A stretch of DNA of 64,000 nucleotides. Origin: Adiantum capillus-veneris (taxonomy: Eukaryota > Streptophyta > Polypodiopsida > Polypodiales > Pteridaceae). Positions within the stretch are counted from its first letter, which is position 1, and each line of letters opens with the position of its first letter. Both the position numbers and the translations under genes were made by a program. Below, piece after piece: positions 31,348 to 43,207 of the stretch. The notes under the pieces were generated by a model. The model ran no database searches. It was not told the DNA's origin and worked only from the letters and a program-made list of their open reading frames with translations. Location of the stretch: NCBI GenBank assembly GCA_014529385.2, contig CM043965.1, positions 66,488,190-66,552,189 of the forward strand, given 5' to 3'.

Positions 31348-31413
31348 ACCTCCCACATAAAGGCCAAAGTGGTCGTGAGGGAGAAAACAAAAAGAAAACC
31401 GACAAGTATGACC

Positions 31414-31848
31414 TCAGCCAATGCCCAATGGCTCACTGAATTTGTGTGCATCCAACTCCAATTTTAGAGGAAGTATAGAGCGATTGACCACATACTCCTC
31501 ACAAAAGCCCCACACATCCTGCATGTATCTCACCATACACTGCAAAGTGCCCCTATGCTCAAGGCCAACATCAGTCGTTGCACGACTGAGTGCTCCCATT
31601 GCAAATGCACCTACCGCAAATGCAATCTTGGGTCTCGAGATCAATATCTCCCACATGAGACTCCGAAATGTTGATGCAATCTTGGCAATCTCCACCAATC
31701 TGACCATCTCAATCAAATCTAGCTCAGAACTCCACTCATGGCAATCACTCTGGCACCCAAACTCCGAGCCGTGGAATTCATCCTCGTGTCCATCGCATGT
31801 CACATGCACACCAAGAGCATATGTCTGTCGTGAGTATGGTAAGAGCAA
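31414..31848 (-). CDS. Open RT-tail ORF of element C (144 aa)
   Basis: Residues about 65-112 (RSLMWEILISRPKIAFAVGA, then ALSRA and CMVRYMQ) match the end of copia RT. The ORF ends in GIG just before the purine tract, exactly like A. It corresponds to the 150-codon ORF in B. It has no catalytic residues. An overlapping frame at 31969-31778 (SAEDLVVIRSFMDML) gives the preceding part. Confidence 0.45.
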   Translation of the reverse strand: MLLPYSRQTYALGVHVTCDGHEDEFHGSEFGCQSDCHEWSSELDLIEMVRLVEIAKIASTFRSLMWEILISRPKIAFAVGAFAMGALSRATTDVGLEHRGTLQCMVRYMQDVWGFCEEYVVNRSILPLKLELDAHKFSEPLGIG

Positions 31849-31975
31849 TGCCTAGCTCCAACTCACATGCATCAGCCTCTGGCCTTAGCATATCCATGAA
31901 TGATCGAATCACGACTAAATCCTCAGCGCTCAAGCCATCCATATCCGTCATGGTATCCATGAATGACATGCCCTG

Positions 31976-32569
31976 CTACACAAATGTCTTCACAACTAGC
32001 TCAACATGCTCACAAAATGGAGCATCATGCAATCTATGTGCAAAGGAGACATGCCTTGTCTCTCTGCATGGCTGCGTACTCATGATGATTGTGTTGTCTT
32101 GCACGTGACGTACTCGCATTGCATAAATTGTGCCAACACTAGCACCTCTCACTATGACTAGTTGTCCATGATGCAATCTAAAACTATGCTCGTCCATCAC
32201 TACCTGGAATCCATTGTCTCGTAACTGACTCACAGAGATCAAGCTCTACGTCAAACCTAGCACATGGCATACATCTCGCAACACATGTGATGCACCACTT
32301 GGCAACAATAGTCTGACATCTCCTGCACCAACTATGTCATGCACTAAACCATCAGATAGACACACACGTCCAAGCATAACACTAGCATATGTGCTAAACC
32401 ACTCAAAACTTGGCATGATGTGAAACCTAGCACTCGCATTTAGTATCCAATGCGAAGGTAATGTGTCATCAAAAATTGACATAAGAAATTCAAGAGTAAA
32501 CATGGAAGCAAAGGCGATCTCTCGGTTATGCGTAGCCACATATGCTATATCTACTCCCACAAAATCCAA
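31976..32569 (-). pseudogene. Copia protease and pre-integrase of element C
   Basis: The active-site region reads WILNASARFHIMP where intact elements have WILDSGASFHVTP, so all three residues of Asp-Ser-Gly are changed. VRLLLPSGASHVLRDVCHV ends the protease. After a stop, 32242-31976 continues with MISVSQLRDNGFQVVMDEHS and a degraded zinc-binding region. Confidence 0.6.
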
Positions 32570-32604
32570 AGCAATAGCATCCCTCTTGTGTTATCTCTTG
32601 CATT

Positions 32605-33016
32605 ATCTCATTCGTCGAAAACAGAACATATGTACATGCGCTGTATGACCACAATGCCAACACATAACATCTCTGTGTTTGCAAGATTGCCCTTTGACTG
32701 TAGGCATCTCTCTAAACTCATTTGTGCCAAAGGCATTGCACACTCTTTGCCATAAAGCTCTAGTTGTACATGCATCCAGACAAGTGCGATAGACAGACTC
32801 ACCAAGGTGTAACATGATCGTCGAACGTGCAAGTTCATCCAAAGTCCACCCACTCATCGTCAGTCGTAGACTCTAGCCTAGCATCCATGCCCTGTACTAG
32901 CAACACATGGCCCAACTGAGTCAATGCATCATGCATACATGCTTTCAAATGCTTGAACCATCAAACTTTGTATGGAAAATCATAAACCCTGACAATGATG
33001 TACATCCCAAATCCAT
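32605..33016 (-). pseudogene. Copia gag of element C, short and broken
   Basis: A likely ATG at 33016 is followed by a degraded version of the FDGTNFAIWK motif with a stop. The open part 32857-32603 gives ARSTIMLHLGESVYRTCL, corresponding to STLRLHLAESVYFTIV of A. It then jumps, after internal loss, to the CCHC knuckle CWHCGHTAHVHMFC. Confidence 0.6.
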
Positions 33017-34486
33017 GGCGATAACATGTGACAAGATCAAGCACAAATCGATCAACTAACAATAGCCAACACTGTCAAAATACAACAAAAGCTAGCATAA
33101 GTTGTCCAAGAGAACTTTCAAAAATATGACGATCAATATAGCAAAACAAGTGAGCAAGACCACTCAGATGATGCCAAAAAAACCGCTCTAATCCAAGACC
33201 ACTATGCGGTAACCGATGAATCTATCATCAACAATCTCCCTTTTGAAGAGATTACCGCATATATATCAAATGACATAATCTGGTGAGCAAACACTCTCAC
33301 AATGCGATGGCAAAGCAACCATTGAGTGATAATTGCAATCAAAACATGACTGCAAACCATGCGCATAAACAAATAAACTCACAAGAAAAATCATTGGCAG
33401 TATTTGTCTATCTAGCCATAATAACCATACATGCCATAAACATGCTCAACACCATGAGCAAATCATGTGCAAATTCCGCACTCAAGTATACATGAGCTGC
33501 CCCAAAGTATCAACTCTCTAAACCTAGAACCCAATCAAAGTGCATCAACCACACTCTACACGACCTCGATGTAAATGAGCCAAAATGTGGCACAAATTGA
33601 TGCTCAAAACAGCTGAAAATCAACCCACATATGCCATTGCAAGGTGAAGAATATCATCCACCGGATGCACATCATGTGCATCCACATGGAAATACAAACA
33701 AGCATCAAGCATGCACCAAATGCATCTCAAATGAGCAATCACCTAAAAATATAACTCACAATCATGCCAGAAATGCTTGCAAAACTCTTTGCAAATCCGT
33801 GCACCACAGTCTCAAAATCTGCTTAATCGCCTAAGTGATTGCACATAACCTATGATGAATCCACTCTCGAATCCTAAGAGCCCACAAGAATGCATGCATC
33901 TATAAAGTGTTCTTAACGTATGCGCATAAATTTGTTGAAAATCTCAACCCATACTCTCTTCACTGAGAGCAAAACATCAATGCGCAAAACAAGAGAATGA
34001 CAAAGCTCAATCCGAGCTCTACAAATGTAGCGAATCACCACAATAGGCATACATAATCTTCAACTTTCTGAATACCTTGCAACCGACCAGCCCATATCTC
34101 ACAAATCGTTCAGAATTTACAGAAACTTCTTTCTGCAAAGTTTTAGCTCTCGTAAAAATGGTTGGGAATTGCGATCTCAAAAAAATGGTTGGGAATCGCA
34201 AGAATGGACATGAAATGACCTGTTTTTATAGGTCAAAACAGATTTGTAAAAATCTGTAGCTGTGTATGCTAAACGTGCAAAAAGTCTGCCAAATGTATAG
34301 CAAAATCAATGATGAATTTGAAAAAACTTTCACCTGGAAAGTTGTAGACCACAACGTTTCCAGTAAGGCTCCGAAGAAAAACCAAGCTCAAAATTGACCA
34401 TTTACTCAGCCAAAAGTGGTGCAAAAAAGTATTGAAAATTTCACAGTTTCACCACAATGTTGTCGTGGTCTTTGTAATCTCCATGA
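33017..34486 (-). other. Leader of element C
   Basis: 1.5 kb between primer site and gag with only short unsupported ORFs. A clear GGGAAA/TTTCCC hairpin was not found here. Confidence 0.45.
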
Positions 34487-34498
34487 GCTTTGACACCA
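34487..34498 (-). other. Primer-binding site of element C
   Basis: Minus strand reads TGGTGTCAAAGC, two substitutions from the tRNA-Met site TGGTATCAGAGC, two bases after the LTR end. Confidence 0.75.
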
Positions 34499-34500
34499 GT

Positions 34501-34683
34501 TGAAGTGCATGAGCAAGAGAGCGTGTGAGTGTGTGCATCAATGGAGAAGAGAGGAGACCTTGTGTTTGCAGGGGCTAAAACTCACTATCATCATGTGAGC
34601 CCCTTATTCTATTATGTACATAATGAATAAGTATAGTGGGTGGGCGCCTGGCCTAACCGGCCACATATGTCTTTACCCCAGCA
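34501..34683 (-). repeat. 5' LTR of element C (183 bp)
   Basis: Minus strand TGCTGGGGTAAAGACATATG to CATGCACTTCA. It includes GAATAAGGGGCTC and TATTCATTATGTACATAATA. It matches the 3' LTR copies at 31046-31347 and shares its opening with the LTR of B. Confidence 0.75.
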
Positions 34684-34832
34684 GAAGCATGACCAGTATC
34701 AATTTGGGTACATGTCTTACATTTAGCAATATAAACTCAATGCCATAACACATACAAAGGTTTATAGCCGTGATATCACATATATTGAGCTCTAAGAATT
34801 ACCCAGTTTCATTGTACCATGTGTAGTAGTAT

Positions 34833-34837
34833 ATGTG
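34833..34837 (+). other. Left target-site duplication of D (ATGTG)
   Basis: Identical to 42206-42210 after the third LTR. No duplication flanks the middle LTR. Confidence 0.85.
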
Positions 34838-35064
34838 TGTTACCATATACATGTGGTAGTCATGTGTGTGAACACACTAGGACCGCCGGGGCATTTTTTC
34901 CCTCTTTAGGAGGTTTTTTCCCCCGAGCATTGTATATATGCCCATCACTCTAGGGCTATCTATCTTTCCATTGCACACTAAGTAACACACTCTTTATTGT
35001 GTGCCTTGAGTTTCCTTCATCTTCTCTAAGCTGTGTGCGTTTCTTTGCAACCCTAATTCCAACA
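34838..35064 (+). repeat. LTR 1 of element D (227 bp)
   Basis: TGTTACCATATACATGTGG to CTAATTCCAACA. It has GTATATATGCCC as a possible TATA region. Nearly identical to LTR 3 and to LTR 2 apart from an extra stretch in LTR 2. Confidence 0.9.
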
Positions 35065-35066
35065 AT

Positions 35067-35077
35067 TGGTATCAGAG
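35067..35077 (+). other. Primer-binding site of element D
   Basis: TGGTATCAGAG, the tRNA-Met site, two bases after LTR 1. LTR 2 is not followed by one. Confidence 0.85.
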
Positions 35078-35364
35078 AAGGTTGCATCCTCCCGGGCTTA
35101 GTCGCCAGCTGCTCCAGCACACGCCTGCTCACTTTCTCTGATTTCAATGAGCTTTGGCGAGCGTTCGAGCTCATTTCGGCCTCCGTTTCCACTACAGGCA
35201 GTGCTACCTAGGCTATTTCGTCATTTTGTGCAATTTTTGTCAGTGCCATTTTCTACAGAAAAGCTGCCTTACAGTCTTCTACGGTTTGTGCTATATAGTA
35301 CATGTTGTTCCCGCTCCGTTTCTCCTATTTTCGAGCAGCTTTCACATCAGGTGCAACATTTACC

Positions 35365-35940
35365 ATGGCTGACAACAACACAGATGTCTTCAAGATGTTT
35401 GCTGCTGAGGACAAGTTGGATGGGGACAATTACCCTATGTGGGCTTATATGATGCAACACGTTCTTGTGTCAAAGGGCGTCTGGAATATTGTGCAGGGCA
35501 TTAATGTACGTCCTGGTTCTGAGGATGTAGGCGATGTTGAGGATGTTGCAGGTCTTGCTGCAAGGATTGCTACCATTAGAGTTGTCTTGCCTATGGCAGA
35601 ACAACCTAGTTGGGATGTAAAGGATGCGCAGGCTCATGCATTGACTGCGTTGTCTGTGAAGTGCACCATTGTTCCTCACATCCGTTCAGCAAAATCTGCA
35701 AAACAGGCTTGGGATATTTTAGCTGGTCTTTATGCAAACCGCAATGAGGCTAAAATTGATTTGTTGCGTAAAGAGCTGGAGTTGAAGATTATGCATGAGG
35801 AAGATGATATGGACACTTTCCTTGCTAGTGTCAAGGATATCAATGAGCAACTTATTTCTACAGGTGAGGTCATTTCGGACAGTTCCCTTGTGGAGACTGT
35901 TCTTGATGCCTTACCAGATTCTTACCAGACATTCATACCA
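35365..35940 (+). pseudogene. Copia gag of element D, C-terminus deleted
   Basis: ATG at 35365 (MADNNTDVFKMF) opens a long undisrupted Gag reading with NYPMWAYMMQHVLVSKGVWN and FLASVKDINEQL. At about 35940 the reading jumps to the protease remnant SGATKHVT in another frame, so the CCHC knuckle and the protease Asp are deleted. Element F, a relative, retains both. Confidence 0.75.
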
Positions 35941-36602
35941 GTGGTGCTACAAAGCACGTTACCTCACATCCTGAATTGTTTACCTCTCTCGAGTCTGTCC
36001 CTCATGGGAATTCAGTTACTTGTGCTACCAACGCCTCTTATCCAGTTCAGGGAGTTGGAAAGATCGTGCTCACTGCTACTAATGGCAGTTCCTTCACACT
36101 TGTTGATGCACTTTATGTACCTGGGATCAAGAAGAATCTCTTGTCTGTATCCGCACTTGCTAGACTTTGACTTGTAGTCAAATTTGTGGATGACAGATGT
36201 ACAGTTCATGATCTCAGTTTTGGTGATGAAATTGTTGCATCTGGCCTTTTGTGCCGTGGGCTGTATAAGCTCACTTTGTATGGCAAGTGTGGACAAAATT
36301 TTGCAAATGCTATTGCAGATTCAAGGGCTATTTCAGATGCAAAACTTTGGCATGCACGTTTTGGTCATCTGAATTTTGCCAGTTTGTTGCGTTTGCAGAA
36401 ATCTGATATGGTTGCTTCTTTGCCGCCTCTTGAAGCACCTGTCAAACATGTTTGTGAAGGCTATATTTTGGGTAAGATGCAGCGTTCTAAGTTTCCAAAG
36501 GATGGTTCCGTTCGGGCCACATGCAGGTTGCAGCTTGTGCATAGTGATGTTTGTGGGCCCATGCAAACTCTGTCCTTACCTGTACTTCGTGACTTTCATT
36601 GA
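35941..36602 (+). pseudogene. Protease remnant, pre-integrase and integrase start (element D, internal 1)
   Basis: SGATKHVTSHPELFTSLESV continues to VDALYVPGIKKNLLSVSALA, a stop, and then LWHARFGHLNFASLLRLQ and LVHSDVCGPM. Compared with the second internal region, 8 bp (GGGCAATT) are missing near 36576, which shifts the frame inside the integrase core. Confidence 0.7.
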
Positions 36603-38529
36603 TGACTACTCCAGGCATGCATGGGTATTTCCGCTTAAAGCAAAGTCCGAAGTTTTTTTGTGTTTCAAACAATTTATGGCTATGGCTGAAAATGTCTCTA
36701 AATGTACTATGGGCACCCTCCGTTCCGATCGAGGGGGGGAGTATATGTCTCATGAATTCAATGCATTTCTGGCTAGTCGTGGGATAAAACACCAATGTAC
36801 AGTGCCTTATACACCTCAACAAAATGGTGTTGCTGAGATGAAAAACAGGTCACTAACGGAAATGGCACGATGTATGGTCAAAAGTCAAGCTTTGTCGCAT
36901 TCTTTTTGGCTTGAGGCCATCATCTATGCCACTTATGTACTTAACAGGTGTCCTACGAAAGCTTTGCAGTCTATTACTCCATATGAAGCATGGCATGATA
37001 GAAAGCCTTCTATTCAGCGCATGCGTGTTTTTGGCTGTTTGGCATATGCTTTGGTGCCACAAGTGCAGCGCAGAAAATTGGATGATAAGGCTGTCAAATG
37101 TATTTTTGTTGGTTACAATGCTGAAAGCAAAGGTTACAGGTTGTATCATCCGCAAACAAAATGTATTCTGGTTTCTCGGGATGTAGTGTTTGTGGAAGAT
37201 TCTGTTCAGCCCTTGCTGTCATGTACTAGAGACAGTAATGTAGGCTCACAGGACATTTATGACACTTTGTTGCCTCTTTTCAGTGGTGGAAATACGAATG
37301 TAAGTTCCAATGAGGCAAATGTACAGCCTATGGGGGTTTCTGAAAATGTTTTAGATCAGCCTATTACTGATGCAGATGTACATTATGTACTTGATGAGGA
37401 AAGAGCTATAAATGAGCAGGCTAGAGGTATGCCAAAATGGCTGGTGCACACATTGCGTGACAGTAAATTGGATGCACCTTTGACTAGTCGTACTCGTTCA
37501 GGCTCTCGCCATCCATCTTATGCATCAGATTGTTATGCTTTGGTTGTGTCTAGCTTACATGATGTTGAGGAGCCTCTGTCTTTTGATGAAGCACAAAATT
37601 CAAAAAATTGGATGGCTGCCATGCAATCAGAATATGATGCACTTATAGAGAATGACACATGGACCTTATGTGATTTGCCTCCTGGCAAAAAGGCCATTGG
37701 TATGAAGTGGGTTTACAAGTTGAAATGCAAGCCGGATGGTGAGATCAATCGCCATAAGGCTCGACTTGTTGCAAAGGGTTATGCACAGCAACAAAAAGGC
37801 ATAGATTATGAAGAGACTTTTGCTCCCACTTGTCGTATGACTACTGTGCGTTTTCTATGTGCATTGGCAGCTCATTTTGGTTGGGATGTACATCAATCAG
37901 ACATTGTTACTGCTTTCTTGAATGGTGACATATTTGAGGAAGTTTATGTAACGCAGCCTCGCGGTTTTGTCATAAAAGGACAAGAGGACAAAGTGTGTAA
38001 ATGTAACAAGGCTTTGTATGGGTTGAAGCAATCTCCTCGTGCTTGGTATGAGAAAGCTGACACTCATTTGGTCAAACAAGGCTTTCGTAACAGTCCAACA
38101 GAAAGCACATTGTATGTAAAGCGTGAGGGTGATGTACTTCTCATTGTGGTTCTTTATGTTGATGATTTGTTGATCACTAGACCAAATGAGAGACACATTT
38201 CTGAACTTAAGGCTGATTTGAATGCTACTTTCAAGATGAAAGATTTCGGGCTGTTGCATCATTACTTGGCTATACAGTTTAAGCAGTGTGATGGTGGTAT
38301 TGCCTTGTGTCAAAAAAGTTACATAGAGACATTGCTATGTAAGTTTGGACTTGAGGATTGCAAACCTATTGCCACTCCCATGGAAACAGGTTTGAAGTTG
38401 AGTCTACATGATGCTGGCGATCCTGCTGATGTCACTCTTTACCAAACTACTGTTGGCTGCCTCATTTATGTATGCAACACGAGGCCGTATTCAGTTTGCA
38501 GTCTCACAGGTCAGCAGATTTATGCATAG
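36603..38529 (+). CDS. Copia integrase core and reverse transcriptase (element D, internal 1)
   Basis: Long open reading after the 8-bp deletion. Integrase: DDYSRHAWVFPLKAK, second Asp in RSDRGGEY, Glu in NGVAEMKN. RT: NWMAAMQSEYDALIENDTW, KWVYKLKCKPDGEI, HQSDIVTAFLNGD, KALYGLKQSPRAW and intact LYVDDLLI near 38155. It ends at 38529 through a 2-bp loss at about 38487 (GTATTCAG, where internal 2 has GGATATTCAG). This is the best-preserved pol in the window, but it is cut off from gag and RNase H by frameshifts. Confidence 0.8.
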
Positions 38530-39109
38530 CCCAGGGTCTAAGCATTGGCAGGATGTCAAGAGGATTTTCCGCTACCTTAGTGGCACTTTACATCTTGGCT
38601 TGTTTTATCCCAAGGGGGGATCATTGCCACTAGACTTACATGCTTTTTCGGACTCAGATTGGGCTGGTTGTTTTGACACGCGAGTGTCCACAAGTGGTTT
38701 TTGTTTCATGCTTGGCAGTTCATGTATATCATGGTTGAGCAAGAAGCAACCTACTGTGGCCACTTCGAGTTGTGAGGCTGAGTACAGGGCAGTCTTCATA
38801 GCTAGGGTTGAGTGTGTATGGCTCAAATGCCTTATGGCTGATTTGGGTGTTGGACATGACACTGCCAACACTATCTACACTGACAGTCAGAGCACATTGG
38901 CAGTTGCGAGGAACCCAGTTTCTCATGCTCGCACAAAGCACATTGAGGTGCATTACCACTATGTCAGGGAGAGGCTTCCAGCAGGAGAGATCAGCTTGGC
39001 TTATGTGCCAACACAGGACAACCTTGCAGATCTTTTCACAAAGGCATTGTCTCGTGGGAAGCTTGAAGCTTTCCGCAAAGATTTGGGCTTACTCCCCTTT
39101 GTGGACTGA
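38490..39109 (+). CDS. Copia RT end and RNase H (element D, internal 1)
   Basis: Continues from the frameshift: QFAVSQVSRFMHSPGSKHW, then FSDSDWAGCFDTRVSTSGF, SSCEAEYRAVF, YTDSQSTLAVARNP and KHIEVHYHYVRE, to a stop at 39109. The RNase H acidic residues (Asp, Glu, Asp) are present. Confidence 0.75.
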
Positions 39110-39184
39110 TCCTGTCCTCAGGGCATGTCACTTCCCTTTACTCATGTGCCATCTCTTGTTCACCGCATCACTCCATGGGGGAAT

Positions 39185-39430
39185 TGTTACCATATACATG
39201 TGGTAGTGATGTGTGTGAACACATCAATAGTGTGTGAACACACTAGGACCGCCGGGGCATTTTTTCCCTCTTTAGGAGGTTTTTTCCCCCGTGCATTGTA
39301 TATACGCCCATCACTCTATGGCTATCTATCTTTCCATTGCACACTAAGTTATACACTCTCTATTGTGTGCCTTGAGCTTCCTTCGTCTTCTCCAAGCTGT
39401 GTGTGTTTCTCTGCAACCCTAATTCCAACA
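39185..39430 (+). repeat. LTR 2 of element D (246 bp), shared middle LTR
   Basis: As LTR 1, with an extra 19 bp near 39220 that repeats TGTGTGAACAC. It follows the purine tract ATGGGGGAAT of internal 1, and is followed directly by mid-integrase sequence of internal 2 without primer site or leader. Confidence 0.85.
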
Positions 39431-41903
39431 CGTCCTTGGGCAATTACCTGTACTTCGTGACTTTTCATTGATGATTACTCCAGGCATGCATGGGTATTTC
39501 CGCTTAAAGCGAAGTTCGAAGTTTTTATGTCCTTCAAAGAATTTTTGGCTATGGCTGAAAATGTCTCGAAATGTACCATGGGCACCCTCCGTTCCGATCG
39601 AGGCGGGGAGTATATGTTTTAAGAATTCAATGCATTTTTGGCTAGTCGTGGGATAAACAGTCCCTTATACACCTCAGCAAAATGGTGTTGCCGAGAGGAA
39701 AAACAGGTCACTTACAAAAATGGCACGATGTATGGTCAAAAGTCAAGCTTTGCCACATTCTTTTTGGCTTGAGGCCATCATGTGTGCCACTTATGTACTA
39801 AACAGGTGTCCTACGAAAGCTTTGCAGTCTAGTACTCCATATGAATCATGGCATGATAGAAAGCCTTCTATTGAGCACATGCGTGTTTTTGGCTGTTTGG
39901 CATATGCTTTGGTGTCACAAACACAACGCAGGAAATTGGATGATAAGGTTGTCAGATGTATTTTTGTTGGTTATAGTGCTGAAAGCAAAGGTTACAGGTT
40001 GTATCATCCGCAAACAAAATGTATTCTCGTTTCAAGGGATGTAGTGTTTGTGGAAGATTCTGTTCAGCCCTTGCTATCATGTACTAGAGACAGTAATGTA
40101 AGCTCACAGGACATTTATGACACTTTGTTGCCTCTTTTCAGTGGTGCAAATACGAATGTAAGTTCCAATGAGGCAAATGTACAGCCTATGGGGTTTCTGA
40201 AAATGTTACAAATCAGCCTATTACTGATGTAGATGTACATGATGTACTTGATCTGAAAATGAGCAGGCTAGAGATATGCCAAAATGGCTGGTGCACACTT
40301 TGTGTGACAGTAAATTGGATGCACCTTTGTCTACTTGTACTCGTTCAGGCTCTCGCCATGCATCTTATGCATCAGATTGTTATGCTTATGCTGTGTCTAG
40401 CTTACATGATGTTGAGGAGCCTCTGTCTTTTGATGAAGCACAGAATTCAAGAAATTGGATGGTTGCCATGCAATCAGAATATGATGCACTTATAGAAAAT
40501 GACACATGGACTTTATGTGATTTGCCTCCCGGCAAAAAGGCCATTGGTACGAAGTGGGTTTACAAGTTGAAACGCAAGCTGGATGGTGAGATCGATCGCC
40601 ATAAGGCTCGACTTGTTGCAAAAGGTTATGCACAGCAAAAAGGCATAGATTATGAAGAGACTTTTTCTCCCACTTGTTGTATGACTACTGTGCGTTTCTA
40701 TGTGCATTGGCAGCTCATTTTGGTTGGGATGTACATCAATCAGACATTGTTACTGCTTTCTTGAATGGTGACATATTTGAGGAAGTTTATGTAACGCAGC
40801 CTCGCGTTTTGTCATAAAAGGACAAGAGGACAAAGTGTGCATGGGTTGAAGCAATCTCCTCGTGCTTGGTATGAGAAAGCTGACACTCATTTGGTCAAAC
40901 GAGGCTTTCGTAACAATCCAACAGAAAGCACATTGTATGTAAAGCGTGAGGGTGATGTACTTATCATTGTGCTTCTTTATGTTAATGATTTGCTGATCGC
41001 TAGACCAAATGAGAGACATATTGCTCAATTTAAGGCTGATTTGAATGCTACTTTCAAGATGAAAGATTTGGGACTGTTGCATCATTTCTTGGGTATACAG
41101 TTTAAGCAGTGTGATGGTGGTATTGCCTTGTGTCAGAAAAGTTACATAGAGACATTGCTATGTAAGTTTGGACTTGTAGATTGCAAACCTATTGGCACTC
41201 CCATGGAAACAGGTTTGAAGTTGAGTCTACATGATGCTTGCGATCCTGCTGATATCACTCTTTATCAAACTGCTGTTGGCTGCCTCATTTATGTATGCAA
41301 CATGAGGCCGGATATTCAGTTTGCAGTCTCACAAGGTCAGCAGATTTATGCATAGCCCAGGTCTAAGCATTGGCAGGCTTTCAAGAGGATTTTCCGCTAC
41401 CTTAGTGGCACTTTACATCTTGGCTTATTTTATCCCAAGCGGGGATCATTGCCACCAGACTTACATGCTTTTTCGGACTCAGATTGGGCTGGTTGTTTTG
41501 ACACGCGAGTGTCCACAAGTGGTTTTTGTTTCATGCTTGGCAGCAAGAAGCAACCTGTTGTGGCCACTTCGAGTTGTGAGGCTGACTACAGGGCAGTCTT
41601 CACAGCTACGGTTGAGTGTGTATGGCTCAGACGCCTTATGGATGATTTGGGTGTTCTGCCAACACTATCTACGCTGACAGTCAGAGCACATTGGCAGTTG
41701 CGAGGAACCCAGTTTTTCATGCTCGCACAAAGCACATTGAGGTGCATTACCATTATGTCAGGGAGAGGCTCTTAGCGGGAGAGATCAGCTTGGCTTATGT
41801 GCCAACACAGGACAACCTTCCAGATCTTTTCACAAAGGCGATGTCTCGTGAGAAGCTTGAAGCTTTCCACAAAGCTTTGGGCTTACTCCCCTTTGTGGAC
41901 TAA
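39431..41903 (+). pseudogene. Second, 5'-deleted internal region of element D: IN-RT-RH
   Basis: Begins in the integrase core (FIDDYSRHAW region, frameshifted) and runs through RT to RNase H, ending at 41903 with LGLLPFVD as in internal 1. Lesions absent from internal 1 include a stop at about 39620, an 11-bp loss near 39656, a loss near 40245, a 20-bp loss near 40838 and YVDD read as YVND at about 40980. Gag and protease are completely missing. Confidence 0.75.
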
Positions 41904-41978
41904 TCATGTCCTCAGGACATGGCACTACCCTTTACTCATGTGCCAGCTCTCGTTCACCACATCACACCAAGGGGGATT

Positions 41979-42205
41979 TGTTACCATATACATGTGGTAG
42001 TGATGTGTGTGAACACACTAGGACCGCCCGGGCATTTTTTCCCTCTTTAGGAGGTTTTTCCCCCCGAGCATTGTATATACGCCCATCACTCTAGGGCTAT
42101 CTATCTTTCCATTGCACACTAAGTAACACAATCTCTATTGTGTGCCTTGAGCTTCCTTCGTCTTCTCCAAGCTGTGTGCATTTCTCTGCAACCCTAATTC
42201 CAACA
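41979..42205 (+). repeat. LTR 3 of element D (227 bp)
   Basis: TGTTACCATATACATGTGG to CTAATTCCAACA after the purine tract AAGGGGGATT, followed by target duplication ATGTG. Confidence 0.9.
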
Positions 42206-42210
42206 ATGTG

Positions 42211-42575
42211 GAGAACCACTCCTCATGAGAAGTCACATGAAAACTAGCACCTAACTCCACTATCCAATTCTAAGCATAACACTCGTTGAGAGCTAACAGG
42301 GCAGCATTAGGACGCAAATCAAAGGTGAAGATCAACACATCAAGAACAGTCTCAGTAGATAGAGACTCAACAATATATGTTATTTTATCTTCATGGTGGT
42401 CTTAGGTGTGTCAGACCTCACTTTTTCTTTGCCCTTTTAAGCTATAATGCATGGAAATCCTTCTTCACAGTCCCTTTTTATAGTAGTGACAACATTCAAC
42501 GCTCTTCGTGTCTCTTCCACAACTCTTTCTATGATTGATCTTGCAATCATGAGAACGATTGCGACTACGACCACG
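42211..42575 (-). pseudogene. Gag end and protease start of element E
   Basis: Minus-strand reading ends NWIVELGASFHVTSHEEWFS at the D insertion site, so the protease Asp-Ser-Gly reads Glu-Leu-Gly. Upstream is a degraded knuckle region with stops. Confidence 0.55.
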
Positions 42576-43207
42576 TTATTTTGTCTCTTCACGATTGCCA
42601 CTAGCCATGTACGCATCACCGTGCCCACTCACATCAAGAGACTGACATCTAATCTCCTCAATGAGCAATGAACTAGTAACCTCACTGAACACTAGCTTCT
42701 CGTCAATTATGGTTGTATTGAACGTATCCCATGATGATGGTAGCAAACATAGCAAGAAGATGGCCTTCATCTCATCATCGAAGTTAAGATCTTTGGAAGT
42801 AAGGTAGTTGAAAAGACATTGTTGAACTCATTAAAATGAGAGCTAACAATGTTTCCTTCTTTCATGTTCATGCGCATAAGTTTCTCCATAAGAAAAACCT
42901 TGTTCAAGATACTTTTTCCATTCCATGTTGCACATAAGGCCTCCCATAAATCTTTGGCATTGGTCTTACTCATTATTGTGAAGTAGGTGTATTCGCCAAG
43001 GTGCAGGCAAATGGTTGCCATAGCACGCTCATTCAAATCTTCCCACCGATCATCAGTGTATGCATTCTCTTCTCTCTCATGCAATGGCGCTATCAAACCC
43101 TTATTGATCAACACATCGCACATACACTGCTTCCAAATTGCAAAGTTTGTGCCATCAATCTTCTCAATGTAGTACTCATCCTTGTTGGAATCACTACTAG
43201 CATTCAC
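42576..43207 (-). pseudogene. Copia gag of element E, one frameshift
   Basis: ATG at 43207 begins MNASSDSNKDEYYIEKIDGT, close to the A gag start (MSSNDEKDIYNIPKFDGT). 43207-42767 is open and 42770-42576 continues after a frameshift with MKAIFLLCLLPSSWDTF, matching CLFLLCSLPSSW of A. Confidence 0.7.

Larger units (their letters stand above)
31046..34683 (-). mobile_element. Non-autonomous Ty1/copia element C, nested in E
   Basis: Minus strand: 5' LTR 34683-34501, primer site 34498-34487, leader to about 33017, gag 33016-32605, protease 32569-32246, pre-integrase 32242-31976, RT-tail ORF 31848-31414, purine tract, and a duplicated, chimaeric 3' LTR 31347-31046. The integrase core and catalytic RT are missing, as in B. 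Flanks are E on both sides. The 5-bp flanks (TAAGT left, GAAGC right) agree at 3 of 5 positions only, so no firm target duplication, and about 100 bp of E seem to be missing at the site. Confidence 0.7.
34838..42205 (+). mobile_element. Compound Ty1/copia element D: LTR-internal-LTR-internal-LTR
   Basis: Three LTRs in the same orientation (34838-35064, 39185-39430, 41979-42205) separate two internal regions. The outer edges carry a perfect 5-bp duplication ATGTG (34833-34837 and 42206-42210), and the flanks join the protease reading of element E. The first internal region has gag-IN-RT-RH with the gag-protease join deleted. The second begins in mid-integrase directly after LTR 2. The two internals are almost identical where they overlap, so the array is recent compared with its host E. 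Confidence 0.85.

Noticed and set aside
37897-38313. 138-codon minus-strand ORF
   Set aside because: Antisense shadow of the D reverse transcriptase.
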